64,000 nt of DNA from Saccharopolyspora gloriosae (GTDB lineage Bacteria; Actinomycetota; Actinomycetes; Mycobacteriales; Pseudonocardiaceae): contig NZ_JACHIV010000001.1 of NCBI RefSeq assembly GCF_014203325.1, forward strand, positions 6,201,501 to 6,265,500, in the 5' to 3' direction. Positions 8,960 to 17,991 of this stretch are shown piece after piece. Position 1 is the stretch's first letter. The number at the start of each line of letters is the position of its first letter. Below the pieces are notes generated by a model. It ran no database searches. It was not told the DNA's origin and was given only the letters and a program-made list of their open reading frames with translations. Both the position numbers and the translations under genes were made by a program.

Positions 8960-10189
8960 GTGTCCCATTCGATCACGCTGGCCGACTACCGAGCTGCGCT
9001 GCGCACACCAGGAGCCACCGCTCCCGTCCTGACCTCCCTGCTGGGGCGGCTGCCGATCGCCATGATCGGCCTGGCCTTGATGCTCTACGTGCAGAAGGAG
9101 ACGGGGAGCTTCGCCATCGCCGGGCTCGTCTCGGCCGGTGAGCTGGTCGGCGTCGCGTGCGGCTCGGTCGTGCAGAGCCGGGTGATCGACCGGATCGGGC
9201 CGAGCCGCCCGATGCTGGTGATGTCCGCGGCGCTCGCGCTGCTCACCACCGCCGAGATCGCCGCCATCGAGGCGGGCGCGCCGGTCGCGGTGCTGACGGT
9301 GCTCGGGTTCGCCCTGGGCCTCAGCCAGCCGACGGTCGCGCCGGCTTCCCGCGCGTTGTGGTCGCAGCTCCTGCCCGCCGGAGCCGCCCGGGACGCCGCC
9401 TACTCGTACGAGGCGATCAGCATGGAGGTGTTCTTCATCCTCGGCCCCGGCCTGGCCGGGCTGCTGGTCGCGCTGCCGTGGCCCGGGACCGGTGTCGTCG
9501 CGGGTTCCGCCTGCATGATCATCGGCAGCCTCGGCTTCGCGGCGACGCCCGCGGCCCGCGGGCTCCGCCCGCAGCGCACCGGCCCGCGCGGCGGGATGCT
9601 CGGCGCGTTCCGCGCGCCCGGGATGCGGACGGTGGCGCTGGCCGCGCTCGGCTTCGGCGTCCTCATCGGCTTCGTCGAGGTCGGCGTGCCCGCCTCCGCG
9701 GTGCAGGCCGGGGCGCCGAACGCGGGCGGCCTGCTGCTGAGCGCGCTGTCGGTGACGTCGGTGGTGTTCGGCGTGCTGTACGGGATGCGGCCCTGGCCGC
9801 GGCCGATGCACCTGCGGTTGCCCGCGCTGCTGCTGGGCTTCGCCGGGCTCGTCGCGCTGCTGGCCGTGCCGGGGTCGCTGTGGGGGCTGTGCCTGGCGCT
9901 GCTGCTGGCCGGGTGCCTGATCACGCCGCAGTCGACGGCGCACTCGGTCGCGCTGGACCTGGCCGCGCCCGCGGGCACGGAGACGGAGGCGTTCGGCTGG
10001 GTGGTGACGGCGGTGACGCTGGGCTCGGCGGTCGGCCAGTCCGTCAGCGGCAGGCTCGTCGAGACGTCCGGACCTCCGACCGCGTTCCTCGTCGCCGGCC
10101 TGGTCGGCGCCCTGCTCGCAGGCGGCCTGTGGCTGCGGCGCGGCACGCTGCTACCCACCCGCGAACCCGCGCTGGCCACCACCTCTTGA
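8960..10189 (+). CDS. Major facilitator superfamily transporter
   Basis: A 409-residue protein with about 12 hydrophobic segments, including the typical loop after helix 2 (QSRVIDRIGPSRPM). Drug- or metabolite-efflux type by general appearance; the substrate is unknown. GTG 8960 begins the conserved part; the ribosome site is weak. It sits between crp and the metallo-beta-lactamase gene, where M. tuberculosis has nothing, so it is an insertion in the syntenic block. A palindromic repeat follows its 3' end. Confidence 0.85.
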   Translation: MSHSITLADYRAALRTPGATAPVLTSLLGRLPIAMIGLALMLYVQKETGSFAIAGLVSAGELVGVACGSVVQSRVIDRIGPSRPMLVMSAALALLTTAEIAAIEAGAPVAVLTVLGFALGLSQPTVAPASRALWSQLLPAGAARDAAYSYEAISMEVFFILGPGLAGLLVALPWPGTGVVAGSACMIIGSLGFAATPAARGLRPQRTGPRGGMLGAFRAPGMRTVALAALGFGVLIGFVEVGVPASAVQAGAPNAGGLLLSALSVTSVVFGVLYGMRPWPRPMHLRLPALLLGFAGLVALLAVPGSLWGLCLALLLAGCLITPQSTAHSVALDLAAPAGTETEAFGWVVTAVTLGSAVGQSVSGRLVETSGPPTAFLVAGLVGALLAGGLWLRRGTLLPTREPALATTS

Positions 10190-10267
10190 GACGGGCGCAG
10201 GCGGTCAGGGGCGGCCTTTGACCTTGCCTTTCCAGGTTTTCCAGGTGAGGGATGTCGTTCGTCGTTG

Positions 10268-10421
10268 TCCTGTCAGCGGCGTAGCCGCTGAGCGGCGACC
10301 ACGCACGCAACCGGACCACCGGCGGGTTCTCAGTGGTTTCCCCGCGAGGACGGCTTTCTTCCTCGTGGCGGAGCCACTTGGAAAAAAGATCCCGCAGCGA
10401 GGAAACCGCTGAGGTTCCGCC
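10268..10421 (+). repeat. Dispersed convergent-gap palindrome, copy A
   Basis: Accessory hairpin 10274-10290 (CAGCGGC-gta-GCCGCTG) followed by a long nested palindrome with outer arms 10329-10345 and 10397-10413, inner arms CTTTCTTCC/GGAAAAAAG and the apical stem GTGGC-gga-GCCAC. The outer arms pair over 17 positions with two non-Watson-Crick pairs. It lies between the 3' ends of the MFS and metallo-beta-lactamase genes, in the same orientation as copies D and E. Confidence 0.85.
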
Positions 10422-10463
10422 AAGCGACCCACTGCTCAAGCCATGACCACCCGCCAGGTCACT

Positions 10464-11252
10464 TCAGCGTTCGTCGAGTTCCTTGAGGTAGGTGAGTTGG
10501 GCTTCGACGCTCCACTCCGCCGCGGTCCACACCGAGGGGTCCACGTCGGCGTAGACGATCTCCACGACCTCGCGGGCCGTGACGCGCGGGCCGTTGTTCC
10601 GCACCACCTCGCGGATCTGGCCGAGCCGCTGCTCCCGGTGCGCCAGGTAGCCGGTCGCCGCCGCCGCGACGTCCGGCAGCTCCGGGCCGTGGCCGGGCAG
10701 CGCCGCAACGCCCGCGGGCAACGCCGCCAAGGCGCGCAGCGTCGCCAGGTACGACCCCAGGTGCCCGTCCGGGTGGGCGACGACCGTGGTGCCCCGGCCC
10801 AGGATGCTGTCGCCGGTGAACACCACCGACGCGCCCTCGTGCTCGGCGCGGAAGCAGACCGAGTCCCTGGTGTGGCCGGGAGCGGCGAGCACTTCGAGCG
10901 GCACTCCCGCCGCGTCGACGACCTCGCCGTCGGTGAGCGGTTCCGCCCCGGCGCACAGCTGCGGGTCCAGCGCCCGCACGGGGGCTCCGGTGCGGGCCGC
11001 CAGCTCCGCCGCGCCCTCCGAGTGGTCGAAGTGGTGGTGGCTGAGCAGGATCAGCGACACCGGGCCGTGCTCGACGATCCGCTCCAGGTGCGCACCGTCG
11101 TCGGGCCCGGGGTCGAGCACGGCGCGCTCGTCGCCCGCGCCGATCAGCCAGGTGTTGGTGCCGTCCAAGGTCATCGGGCCCGGATTGGCGGCCAGCAGCA
11201 CCGAGGCGAACGGCGTCACCGGCCGCAGCTCGCCGTAAGCGGGGTGGGTCAC
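10464..11252 (-). CDS. Metallo-beta-lactamase fold hydrolase
   Basis: A 262-residue protein of the glyoxalase-II/MBLAC2-like branch. The zinc motif HxHxDH is SHHHFDH (His72, His74, Asp76, His77), with a further histidine in AAPGHTRDS and the TGDSILGRG aspartate. A C-terminal winged-helix-like region follows. GTG 11252 is 5 bases after the upstream NUDIX stop, and its ribosome site GAGGAG overlaps that stop, so the two genes are coupled. The homologue is Rv3677c. Possible thioester or nucleic-acid hydrolase; substrate not determined. Confidence 0.88.
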   Translation of the reverse strand: MTHPAYGELRPVTPFASVLLAANPGPMTLDGTNTWLIGAGDERAVLDPGPDDGAHLERIVEHGPVSLILLSHHHFDHSEGAAELAARTGAPVRALDPQLCAGAEPLTDGEVVDAAGVPLEVLAAPGHTRDSVCFRAEHEGASVVFTGDSILGRGTTVVAHPDGHLGSYLATLRALAALPAGVAALPGHGPELPDVAAAATGYLAHREQRLGQIREVVRNNGPRVTAREVVEIVYADVDPSVWTAAEWSVEAQLTYLKELDER

Positions 11253-11257
11253 GGGTC

Positions 11258-12097
11258 TCACTCCTCGTCCGGGTCGGCGCGGTATCCGGGGTCGCCCGGC
11301 AGCACGACGCGCCACGCGCCGTCGCGGTGCACCAGTTGCGGCAGCACCTTGCCCAGCGGGCGCTCCAGTTCCAGCGCGGCGTCGACGCTGCCGCAGGCGC
11401 CGACCTCCGACAAGGTCACCCACGTCGGCGGCAGCAGGCCGCAGCGCCGCTGCCGCCAGTCCTCCAGCGCGTCCTCGGGAGTGCGCCAGTACGCGTCCAC
11501 GGCCTCCGTGGTGACGGCGTCGGCGCGCTGCCCGGCGGGCATCGCCGCCAGGAAGAACCGGGTGTCGTACCGGCGCGGTTCGGCTTCCGGGGTCACCCAG
11601 TTCGACCAGGGCCGCAGCAGGTCGGCGCGCAGCACCAGGCCCGCGTCGGCGAGGAACCCGGCCAGCGACAGCTCCTTGGAGACCAGCCTCGGCCGCGCGC
11701 CCGCGTACGGGCAGGTGTCGGCGACGACGGACCCGGCGTCGGGCCCGGCCAGCAGGACGCCCGATTCCTCGAACGTTTCGCGGACCGCGGCGCACACCAG
11801 GGCGCGGGCGGTCGCCTCGGAGCATTCGAAGCGCCGCGCCCACCACTGCGGCGGCGGGCCGCTCCAGGCCACCGACGCGTCCGCGTCGCGGGGGTCCACG
11901 CCACCGCCGGGGAAGACCGTCATGCCACCGGCGAACGGCATGTTCTCGACCCGGCGTTGCAGGAACACCTCGGGCCGGTGCTCGCCGTCGCGCAGCAGCA
12001 CGACCGTCGCGGCGTCCTTCGGGGTCGCCGGGCGCTCGGGCCGTTCGGGAGGGACGAACCCGTCGGGCAGCGTGAGGTCCTCCGGCAGTCGCACCAT
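11258..12097 (-). CDS. NUDIX hydrolase with long insert in the NUDIX box
   Basis: A 279-residue protein. The glycine part of the NUDIX box (VFPGGGVDPRDAD) and the glutamate part (AAVRETFEESGVLLAG) are separated by about 30 extra residues, as in the NUDT19-like branch that acts on CoA derivatives. ATG 12097 is chosen because AAGGTG precedes it at good spacing; GTG 12106 is an alternative. It lies 5 bases upstream of the metallo-beta-lactamase gene and is probably cotranscribed with it. The substrate is inferred only from similarity of architecture. Confidence 0.85.
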   Translation of the reverse strand: MVRLPEDLTLPDGFVPPERPERPATPKDAATVVLLRDGEHRPEVFLQRRVENMPFAGGMTVFPGGGVDPRDADASVAWSGPPPQWWARRFECSEATARALVCAAVRETFEESGVLLAGPDAGSVVADTCPYAGARPRLVSKELSLAGFLADAGLVLRADLLRPWSNWVTPEAEPRRYDTRFFLAAMPAGQRADAVTTEAVDAYWRTPEDALEDWRQRRCGLLPPTWVTLSEVGACGSVDAALELERPLGKVLPQLVHRDGAWRVVLPGDPGYRADPDEE

Positions 12098-12246
12098 GCC
12101 GGTCACCTTAAACCGAAGAACATTCGCGAACACCCCTGTGATCAAGATCAACAAATGGGGTGGAGCCGCACCGTTTCCCCTGTCACCCGCCCACATCCCG
12201 GCCCCCACGGTCTGCGCGATGATCGGGACACGGGGACGATGACCGA

Positions 12247-13137
12247 ATGAGCGAAGCACTGCGGGTCGGGATCGTCGGAGCGGGGCCGTGGGCGAGGCGC
12301 GTCCACGCACCCGGCTTGCACGCGCACCCCGGGATGCGGCTGGCCGCCGTGTGGTCGCGGCGCCCCGACTCCGCGAAATCGCTCGCGTACCAGTACGACG
12401 CGGACGTGGCCGACGACTACGACTCGCTGCTGTCCGCCGTGGACGCCGTCGCGTTCGCCGTGCCACCGGCGGTGCAGGGCGAGCTGGCGGTCCGAGCGGC
12501 CCGCGAAGGCAAACACCTGGTCCTGGAGAAACCGCTGGCCGGCGACGTGCCCGCCGCGGAGGCCGTGGCCACCGCGGTGCGCCAGAGCGGTGTGGCGGCC
12601 CTGCTGATGCTGACCCGCCGGTTCGCGCCCGAAGTCCGGGACTGGCTCACCGGCCTGGGACACCTCGGCGGCTGGACCGGCGGCACCGCGCAGTGGCTCG
12701 CGGGCGGACTGCTCGCCGGGGACTACGCGGCGACGCCGTGGCGGCAGGAACGCACCGGGGCGCTGCTGGACGCGGGCCCGCACGCGCTGGACCTGCTCGA
12801 CGCCGCGCTGGGCCGGATCAACCGAGTGCACCACGCGCGGCGGGACAAGTCGGACACCTGGCAGATGGCCTTCGAGCACGCCAGCGGCGCCAGCAGCACG
12901 CTCACCTTGTCGCTGCGCGTACCGGTGCAACCGGCGCTGATCGAGTTCACGCTGTACGGCACGAACGGGAAGTCGCAGCTCACCGGCAGGCGCACCGCCG
13001 CGCACGAGTGCTACGCGCAGCTGCTCGACGAATTCCTCGCGATGATCCGCTCCGGCCGCACCGCCCACCCCTGCGACATCCGGCGCGGCCTGCACCTGCA
13101 ACGAGTCCTCGACGGCGTCCAACGAGCCGCCAACTGA
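12247..13137 (+). CDS. Gfo/Idh/MocA family oxidoreductase
   Basis: A 296-residue NAD(P)-dependent dehydrogenase. An N-terminal Rossmann motif VGIVGAGPWARR (about residues 7-18) and the family's EKPLAGD motif carry the catalytic-site lysine and proline. The C-terminal alpha/beta domain includes GALLDAGPHALDLLDAALG. Family members act on sugars, inositols or bile pigments, and no substrate can be assigned. ATG 12247 has a G-rich ribosome site 9 bases upstream. Divergent from the NUDIX gene, with palindrome copy B at its 3' side. Confidence 0.88.
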   Translation: MSEALRVGIVGAGPWARRVHAPGLHAHPGMRLAAVWSRRPDSAKSLAYQYDADVADDYDSLLSAVDAVAFAVPPAVQGELAVRAAREGKHLVLEKPLAGDVPAAEAVATAVRQSGVAALLMLTRRFAPEVRDWLTGLGHLGGWTGGTAQWLAGGLLAGDYAATPWRQERTGALLDAGPHALDLLDAALGRINRVHHARRDKSDTWQMAFEHASGASSTLTLSLRVPVQPALIEFTLYGTNGKSQLTGRRTAAHECYAQLLDEFLAMIRSGRTAHPCDIRRGLHLQRVLDGVQRAAN

Positions 13138-13162
13138 CGTCCCCGGCCTGTTTCAGCGGTCG

Positions 13163-13318
13163 GGTAGCGGAACCTCAGCGTTCTTCTCGCTGCGGGATCA
13201 ATTTTTCGAGCGGCTCCGCCACACGCAAAATTGCTGTCCTCGCGAGAAGAACGCTGAGAACCCGCGGGTGGTCACCTTGCTCTGGTGGTCGCTGCTCAGC
13301 GGCTTCGCCGCTGACAAG
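13163..13318 (-). repeat. Dispersed convergent-gap palindrome, copy B
   Basis: Inverted relative to copy A. Outer arms 13174-13190 and 13242-13258 form a perfect 17-bp stem. The inner arms are CAATTTTT/AAAATTG instead of the CTTTTTCCC type, so both sides have changed together. Accessory hairpin 13297-13313 (CAGCGGC-ttc-GCCGCTG). Lies between the convergent oxidoreductase gene and the Pro-rich protein gene. Confidence 0.88.
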
Positions 13319-13334
13319 CCACCGCTGATCAAGA

Positions 13335-14660
13335 TCACCTGGGTTTGCCGTCTATCGGGGGGAAGCCGCCGGTGGCGGAGCCGCCGGGCATGGTCGTGTT
13401 CCACGCGTCCTGGCCCTGGGCCTGCGCGCCGCCCGCGCCGTTGGCCACCGGCTGCGCCTGCTGCTCGCCCGAGCCGCCGCGGTCCTGTTCCCGCTGCGCC
13501 AACTCCTCGTGCAGCTTGCGCAGCAGGTTGCGCTCCCGGTCGGTGAGCTTCGCGTCGACCGCGGCGGGGACGCGGGTGTTCTTCCCGCCGCCCTGCTGCT
13601 GCGCCTGCTCCCCGGACTTCGCCTGCTCGGCGTCCGGCGCCTGCAGGTCCTCCGGGTTCACCGGGCGTTGCCGCAGCGTCGGCTCGGCGCCCTTCTCGGG
13701 CGCTTCGGCGACCGCGGTCTCCCGCACCGGCTCCGGGCGGAGCTGCTCGGGCGCCGGTTCCGGACGGGGCGCGGGGCGGGCGGGCTCGGGACGAGCCTTG
13801 GCCTCGCGATGCTCGGGGCGGTGCTCGGCCCGAGGCGGTTCCGGACGAACCGGCTCGGGGCGAACGCGTTCCGGGCGTGCCGAGTCGAGGGAGACGCTGT
13901 CAGGAACCGGGGCCTCGACGCGTCTTCCCGGCCCCGCGGCTGGCTCACTCGGAACGTCGCCGCCTCCGGGCTTGCTCCCCGCGGTGGCCCGCGGTGCCCG
14001 CGCGTGGTTCGAGGAACCGTTCGGGATCGCCACCTGCGCGACCAGGTCCAAGTGCACCCGGCGCGCGGTGGCCAGCGCATTGCGGTGGTACGGCGGCAGG
14101 TCCATCCCGCTGCTGAACACGTCCACCGAGCAGCCCACGCCGGCGCGCCGCAGCGCCTCCAGCAGCTGGTACCCGGCGGCGGTGACCGAACCGTCGGCGC
14201 CGACCTCGGCCAGCAGCACCCGACGCGGCACGGCGCCGTAGGTCACGCCCGCCGGAGTCGTCCGCCAGGTGCACCACAGCGCCCGCACCCCGTGCAGGCG
14301 TCCCGCGATCGGCGCGATCGCGTCCACCAGCTCGTGATCCGACCGGTCCGCCTCGTGGTTCTCGCTGAACCGGTGCCCTTCGTCCTGCACCGTCTCCACG
14401 ACGTGCAACCGGTCGGCGGGCGAGTGCGGCGAACCGGATTCGTCCAGCGCCCGGCGCAGGTGGTACTGCTCCGTCGAGGTCACCGGGATGCGGCCTGCCA
14501 GCAGGCAGCCGATCAGGAACTCGGCGGCCGAGTCGAGCTGACCGATGCCGAGCATCTCGCGAACCGAATTGACGGCGTCGTCGTCCACCCGGCCGGTCAG
14601 GGCCAGCAGGAGGTTGTGCAGGCGTTCCACCGGCCCCGCACCCTCAGCGACGTCCACCAC
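13335..14660 (-). CDS. Conserved protein of unknown function with Pro/Arg-rich C-terminus
   Basis: A 441-residue protein. Residues 1-215 form a globular domain (helical start VERLHNLLLALTGRV, later PPYHRNALATARRVH). Residues 216-330 are low complexity with repeated RPEP units, and the C-terminus has a charged helix (KLTDRERNLLRKLHEELAQR) before a Gly/Ala/Gln tail. The globular domain is visibly paralogous to the upstream gene product at 14696-15304. GTG 14660 has GGAGG 7 bases upstream and follows that gene by 35 bases, so they form an operon. No enzymatic motif seen. Confidence 0.75.
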   Translation of the reverse strand: MVDVAEGAGPVERLHNLLLALTGRVDDDAVNSVREMLGIGQLDSAAEFLIGCLLAGRIPVTSTEQYHLRRALDESGSPHSPADRLHVVETVQDEGHRFSENHEADRSDHELVDAIAPIAGRLHGVRALWCTWRTTPAGVTYGAVPRRVLLAEVGADGSVTAAGYQLLEALRRAGVGCSVDVFSSGMDLPPYHRNALATARRVHLDLVAQVAIPNGSSNHARAPRATAGSKPGGGDVPSEPAAGPGRRVEAPVPDSVSLDSARPERVRPEPVRPEPPRAEHRPEHREAKARPEPARPAPRPEPAPEQLRPEPVRETAVAEAPEKGAEPTLRQRPVNPEDLQAPDAEQAKSGEQAQQQGGGKNTRVPAAVDAKLTDRERNLLRKLHEELAQREQDRGGSGEQQAQPVANGAGGAQAQGQDAWNTTMPGGSATGGFPPIDGKPR

Positions 14661-14695
14661 GAATGCCTCCTTCTAGGATGCCTGCACCGGCACCG

Positions 14696-15304
14696 TCAGC
14701 CACGATGTCCCACGAGTTCGTCGGCGCCCAAGCACACCAGCGCCGACTCGGCGAGCGCGGCGCGGTGGTAGGCGGTCGGTTCCACCTCGGGTGGCAGCAC
14801 CTCGACGCACGGCTCGGTGTCCCCGAGCGCGCGCAGGATGCGTTGCAGTTCGCTGGTGAGCTCCACGGGGTCCGCGGAGCCCGTCACCAGGATGATCCGC
14901 TTGGGCCGCGTCCCCGGCAGGTGGCGCCAGGAACTGCGGGTCTCGCGCACGCCCTGCCTGCCGCGCAGCGTCGCTCCGAGCACCAGCACCGCGGGGTCGC
15001 CCTTGTCGTCCACGTGGGACTCCGCGCGGAAGGTGTACCGGTCCGGGTCCGCGCCCGGCAGCACCGCGTGCACCACGGACGGGTCGGCTCCCAGCGGCAG
15101 CAGCGCCTCGGCGAGCCTGCGGTGGTCCGCGTCGGACAGCGCGACGCGTTCTCGCACCAGCGTCGCGGGCAGCGAGCGCGCGAGCACATCGGCGGCGCCA
15201 CCCGCCAGCCAGTCCCGATAGCGCCAGAGATGCCGATCCGGCAGCCGCCCGGCAAGTCGAAGCAGCAACTCGTGGCACAAGAGGTCCGTTTCGCGTACCG
15301 CCAC
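14696..15304 (-). CDS. Conserved protein of unknown function, paralogue of the next gene
   Basis: A 202-residue protein. It aligns with the N-terminal domain of the downstream protein: CHELLLRLAGRL vs LHNLLLALTGRV, then a stretch ending in an [AS]-rich helix before RVALSDADHRRL vs RIPVTSTEQYHL, and TAYHRAALAESALV vs PPYHRNALATARRV. The central region RPKRIILVTGSADPVELTSE suggests a Rossmann-like strand. GTG 15304 is preceded by GGGAGGGG. First gene of a two-gene minus-strand operon; function unknown. Confidence 0.75.
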   Translation of the reverse strand: MAVRETDLLCHELLLRLAGRLPDRHLWRYRDWLAGGAADVLARSLPATLVRERVALSDADHRRLAEALLPLGADPSVVHAVLPGADPDRYTFRAESHVDDKGDPAVLVLGATLRGRQGVRETRSSWRHLPGTRPKRIILVTGSADPVELTSELQRILRALGDTEPCVEVLPPEVEPTAYHRAALAESALVCLGADELVGHRG

Positions 15305-15437
15305 GTCGCCCCCTCCCAGCTTCGTTCGCTCGTCACCCGGTGCGAGCGACACTCGCACCCCTCACGCCGCGAGCACTCGATCAGGGCAGACCCTCTCTCG
15401 CCGCGTAGCGGATGAGCAAGCCCGACCGATCACTCGC

Positions 15438-15451
15438 CGGTATTGATACCG
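15438..15451. promoter_or_regulatory. 14-bp palindrome in the gap upstream of 15304
   Basis: CGGTAT-tg-ATACCG lies about 130 bases upstream of the GTG at 15304, in a 300-base gene-free stretch. It could be an operator for the two-gene operon. No other element is clear between 15305 and 15605, apart from a 7-bp hairpin at 15567-15584. Confidence 0.35.
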
Positions 15452-15605
15452 CCGTTCGGGTGACCCGCGTGTGATCACTCGAAGTAGCGGCGCCCGAAGC
15501 GTACTGGTTGGTAGAGCGCTCCCGGGGCGTACCTGGCAAGAAACTCGGGCAACCCCCAGTCGAGATCCGGACCAATCGGTCCGGGCGGCCGGCGCCGGAA
15601 CGGGA

Positions 15606-15637
15606 AAGGGCCGCGGTGCCAACGCACCGCGGCCCTT
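15606..15637 (-). terminator. Terminator of the ridA unit
   Basis: A perfect 13-bp stem (15606-15618/15625-15637) with 6-nt loop, 78 bases past the ridA stop on the minus strand. Confidence 0.75.
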
Positions 15638-15714
15638 CGTCCCGCGTCGAGAGTCCGTTGTGGACCGTCGACCGACGAGCGTCCGCGAACCGGAATCCGT
15701 TCGCAGACGATCGA

Positions 15715-16173
15715 TCACGCGACCTCGACGATCATCTCCACCTCGACCGGCGCACCGACGGGCAGCTCGGCGACGCCGACGGCGGACCGGGCGTGGATGC
15801 CCGCGTCGCCGAAGATCTCCCCGAGCACCTCCGACGCACCGTTGATCACACCGGGCTGCCCCGTGAAGCCCTCCGCGGAGGACACGAAGCCGACGACCTT
15901 CACGATCCGCACGATCGCGTCCAGCCCGACCAGCGCATCCACCGCCGCGAGCGCGTTGAGCGCGCACGTGCGGGCGTGCTCCTTCGCCTCGTCCGCGTCG
16001 ACCTCCGCGCCGACCTTGCCCGTCGCGGCGAGCTCGCCGCCGACGAACGGGAGCTGACCGGAGGTGAACACCTGCGATCCGCTGCGCACCGCGGGCACGT
16101 ACGCCGCGACCGGCGTCGCGACCTCCGGCAGCTCGATGCCCAGTTCGGCCAGCCGCTGCTTCCAGGCGCCCAC
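15715..16173 (-). CDS. ridA: RidA family (YjgF/UK114) deaminase-like protein
   Basis: A 152-residue protein of the trimeric RidA fold, in which archetypal members hydrolyse reactive enamine/imine intermediates. Readable family regions are QVFTSGQLPFVGGEL, ALNALAAVDA and VGVAELPVGAPVEVEMIVEVA. The canonical C-terminal active-site arginine (R-x-x-V) is not evident, so this may belong to a divergent subgroup (YjgH/Rv3678c type). GTG start, 2 bases after the DUF4177 stop, so the pair is cotranscribed. Same arrangement as Rv3678c with its small upstream partner. Confidence 0.85.
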   Translation of the reverse strand: MGAWKQRLAELGIELPEVATPVAAYVPAVRSGSQVFTSGQLPFVGGELAATGKVGAEVDADEAKEHARTCALNALAAVDALVGLDAIVRIVKVVGFVSSAEGFTGQPGVINGASEVLGEIFGDAGIHARSAVGVAELPVGAPVEVEMIVEVA

Positions 16174-16175
16174 GG

Positions 16176-16334
16176 TCAGGACTCCTTCGAGCGCTTCAGG
16201 TAAGCGACGTGCTGCTCACCGGTCGGCCCCGGCAGGACGGAGACGAGCTCCCACCCGTCCTCACCCCACTGGTCCAGGATCTGCTTGGTCGCGTGGGTCA
16301 ACAGCGGCACGGTCGCGTACTCCCATTTGGTCAT
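16176..16334 (-). CDS. DUF4177 small protein
   Basis: A 52-residue protein read directly from the sequence. It starts MTKWEYATVPLL and contains DQWGEDGWELVSVLPG, the WEL(V/I)-type core of DUF4177, and ends in KRSKES. It sits 2 bases upstream of ridA and corresponds to the small gene Rv3678A. Function unknown; its invariant pairing with ridA suggests they act together. Confidence 0.85.
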   Translation of the reverse strand: MTKWEYATVPLLTHATKQILDQWGEDGWELVSVLPGPTGEQHVAYLKRSKES

Positions 16335-16497
16335 GCCCGCCAGCGTAGAGACGCCTCGCCAACGACGCGCCGCTGGCCCGCACCGCCGCGCTCCCCGCTC
16401 GGGGACGCCCGCCCCACTCCCGAGCGCGACCGAAATGCGACCGAGGATTCACACGTTCGCGCCTCGTGGATCGCCGGATCGGGCTAGCTTCCGTCCC

Positions 16498-16749
16498 ATG
16501 GAGACCTGGCGAATCGTGGCGATCGCGCTGACGCTCGTCATCGGCACCCTGCTGATCATGGACTCGGTCGGCAAGATCCGCGGTGAGCGGGCGCGGCGCC
16601 GCACCCGGCGCCTGCGCACCGGCGTCCGCGGCGTGGTGCTGCTGGCCGCGAGCACGGCCCTGGTCGCCACCGTGCTCCCGGCGACCGCGGTGTGGGCGCT
16701 GCTCGTGGGCACCGCGCTGATCATGTCGGTCCGCTTCGTCATCGACTGA
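16498..16749 (+). CDS. Small two-helix membrane protein
   Basis: An 83-residue protein with hydrophobic segments at about 5-22 and 45-75, separated by an Arg-rich loop (GERARRRTRRLRTGVRG) that should face the cytoplasm. ATG 16498 lies at the end of a short leader without a clear ribosome site. Divergent from the DUF4177-ridA unit. No recognised family. Confidence 0.6.
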   Translation: METWRIVAIALTLVIGTLLIMDSVGKIRGERARRRTRRLRTGVRGVVLLAASTALVATVLPATAVWALLVGTALIMSVRFVID

Positions 16750-16989
16750 CCCGCGCCGGGACGACCGCGCCGCGACGGCGTCATGATCGCCCGCGCCGTT
16801 CGTCCCCCTCATGGAACGCCCGCGGTGAGCCGTCGGCGTGCGCGCAGGACTACTCAGACCGGAGCCCGCCGGACCGTCCCGCGTCTGAGCACTGCGCATC
16901 CGCGGCTGCGTAGAAATGCCGAGGCGCGACGAGGAGATGGCTGCTACGTGCGGGAGACAGCACCCCGGAACCCCGCCTACGCTGATCGT

Positions 16990-17991
16990 GTGACCGGATG
17001 GAACGCCGAACTCGACGACGCTCGGCTGCACATCGTCAGCGGCAAGGGCGGCACCGGCAAGACCACGGTCGCCGCGGCGCTGGCGCTGGCGCTGGCGACC
17101 GGAGGCCGGCGAGTGCTGCTGGTCGAGGTCGAAGGCCGCCAGGGCATCGCGCAGCTTTTCGACACCGCACCGCTGCCGTACTCCGAGGAGACGATCGCCG
17201 CGGCGCCCGGCGGAGGTGAGCTGCGGGCACTGGCCATCGACGCGGAACCGGCGCTGCTGGAGTACCTGTCGATGTTCTACAACCTCGGCTTCGCCGGCCG
17301 AACGCTCAAGCGGATGGGCGCGATCGAGTTCGCCACCACCCTGGCCCCCGGCCTCCGGGACGTGCTGTTCACCGGCAAGGTCAAGGAGTGCGTGGGGCGC
17401 ACCGACGAGCACGGCCGCCACGTCTACGACGCGGTCGTGCTGGACGCGCCGCCGACCGGGCGGGTCGTGAAGTTCCTCGACGTCACCCGCGCCATGGCCG
17501 ACCTGGCGAAGGTCGGTCCGATCCACGGGCAGAGCGAGGGCGTGGTGCGGCTGCTGCACTCCGCGGAGACCGTGGTGCACCTCGTGTCGCTGCTCGAAGA
17601 CCTGCCGGTCCGGGAGACCTTGGAGGCCGTCGCCGAGCTCGACGCCGCCGATCTGCGGCCCGGCGCGGTGCTGCTCAACCGCGTGCGCCCCGGCCACCTG
17701 CCCGCCCGCTCGGTGGCGGCGGCAGCGGCGGGCCGGGTCGACGCGGACCGGTTGCGCTCCGGCTTGGAGGCGGCGGGCGTGCAGGTCGACGACGACCTGC
17801 TGGCCGGGCTCACCGACGAGACCGTGGAGCACGCGGTGCGCGCCCAGGCCGAGCGGGAGGCCGAGCAGCGGCTCGCCGCCACCGATCTGCCGAACGTGGC
17901 GCTGCCCGATCTGACCGCCGGGATCGACGTGGCCGAGCTCTACGAGCTGGCCGAGATCCTCACCGAACACGGCGTCGGGAGACCACGATGA
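16990..17991 (+). CDS. Get3/ArsA-like ATPase, first subunit (Rv3679/BagA-like)
   Basis: A 333-residue SIMIBI-class ATPase. It has a deviant Walker A KGGTGKT with signature lysine (about residues 18-24) and a switch region [15 protein letters not shown]. In mycobacteria the neighbouring pair forms a heteromeric Get3-like complex (BagA/BagB). Arsenite transport is unlikely, since no ArsB or metal-binding cysteine cluster is present. GTG 16990 gives the family length. The stop overlaps the next start by 4 bp (ATGA), implying stoichiometric synthesis. Confidence 0.88.
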   Translation: MTGWNAELDDARLHIVSGKGGTGKTTVAAALALALATGGRRVLLVEVEGRQGIAQLFDTAPLPYSEETIAAAPGGGELRALAIDAEPALLEYLSMFYNLGFAGRTLKRMGAIEFATTLAPGLRDVLFTGKVKECVGRTDEHGRHVYDAVVLDAPPTGRVVKFLDVTRAMADLAKVGPIHGQSEGVVRLLHSAETVVHLVSLLEDLPVRETLEAVAELDAADLRPGAVLLNRVRPGHLPARSVAAAAAGRVDADRLRSGLEAAGVQVDDDLLAGLTDETVEHAVRAQAEREAEQRLAATDLPNVALPDLTAGIDVAELYELAEILTEHGVGRPR

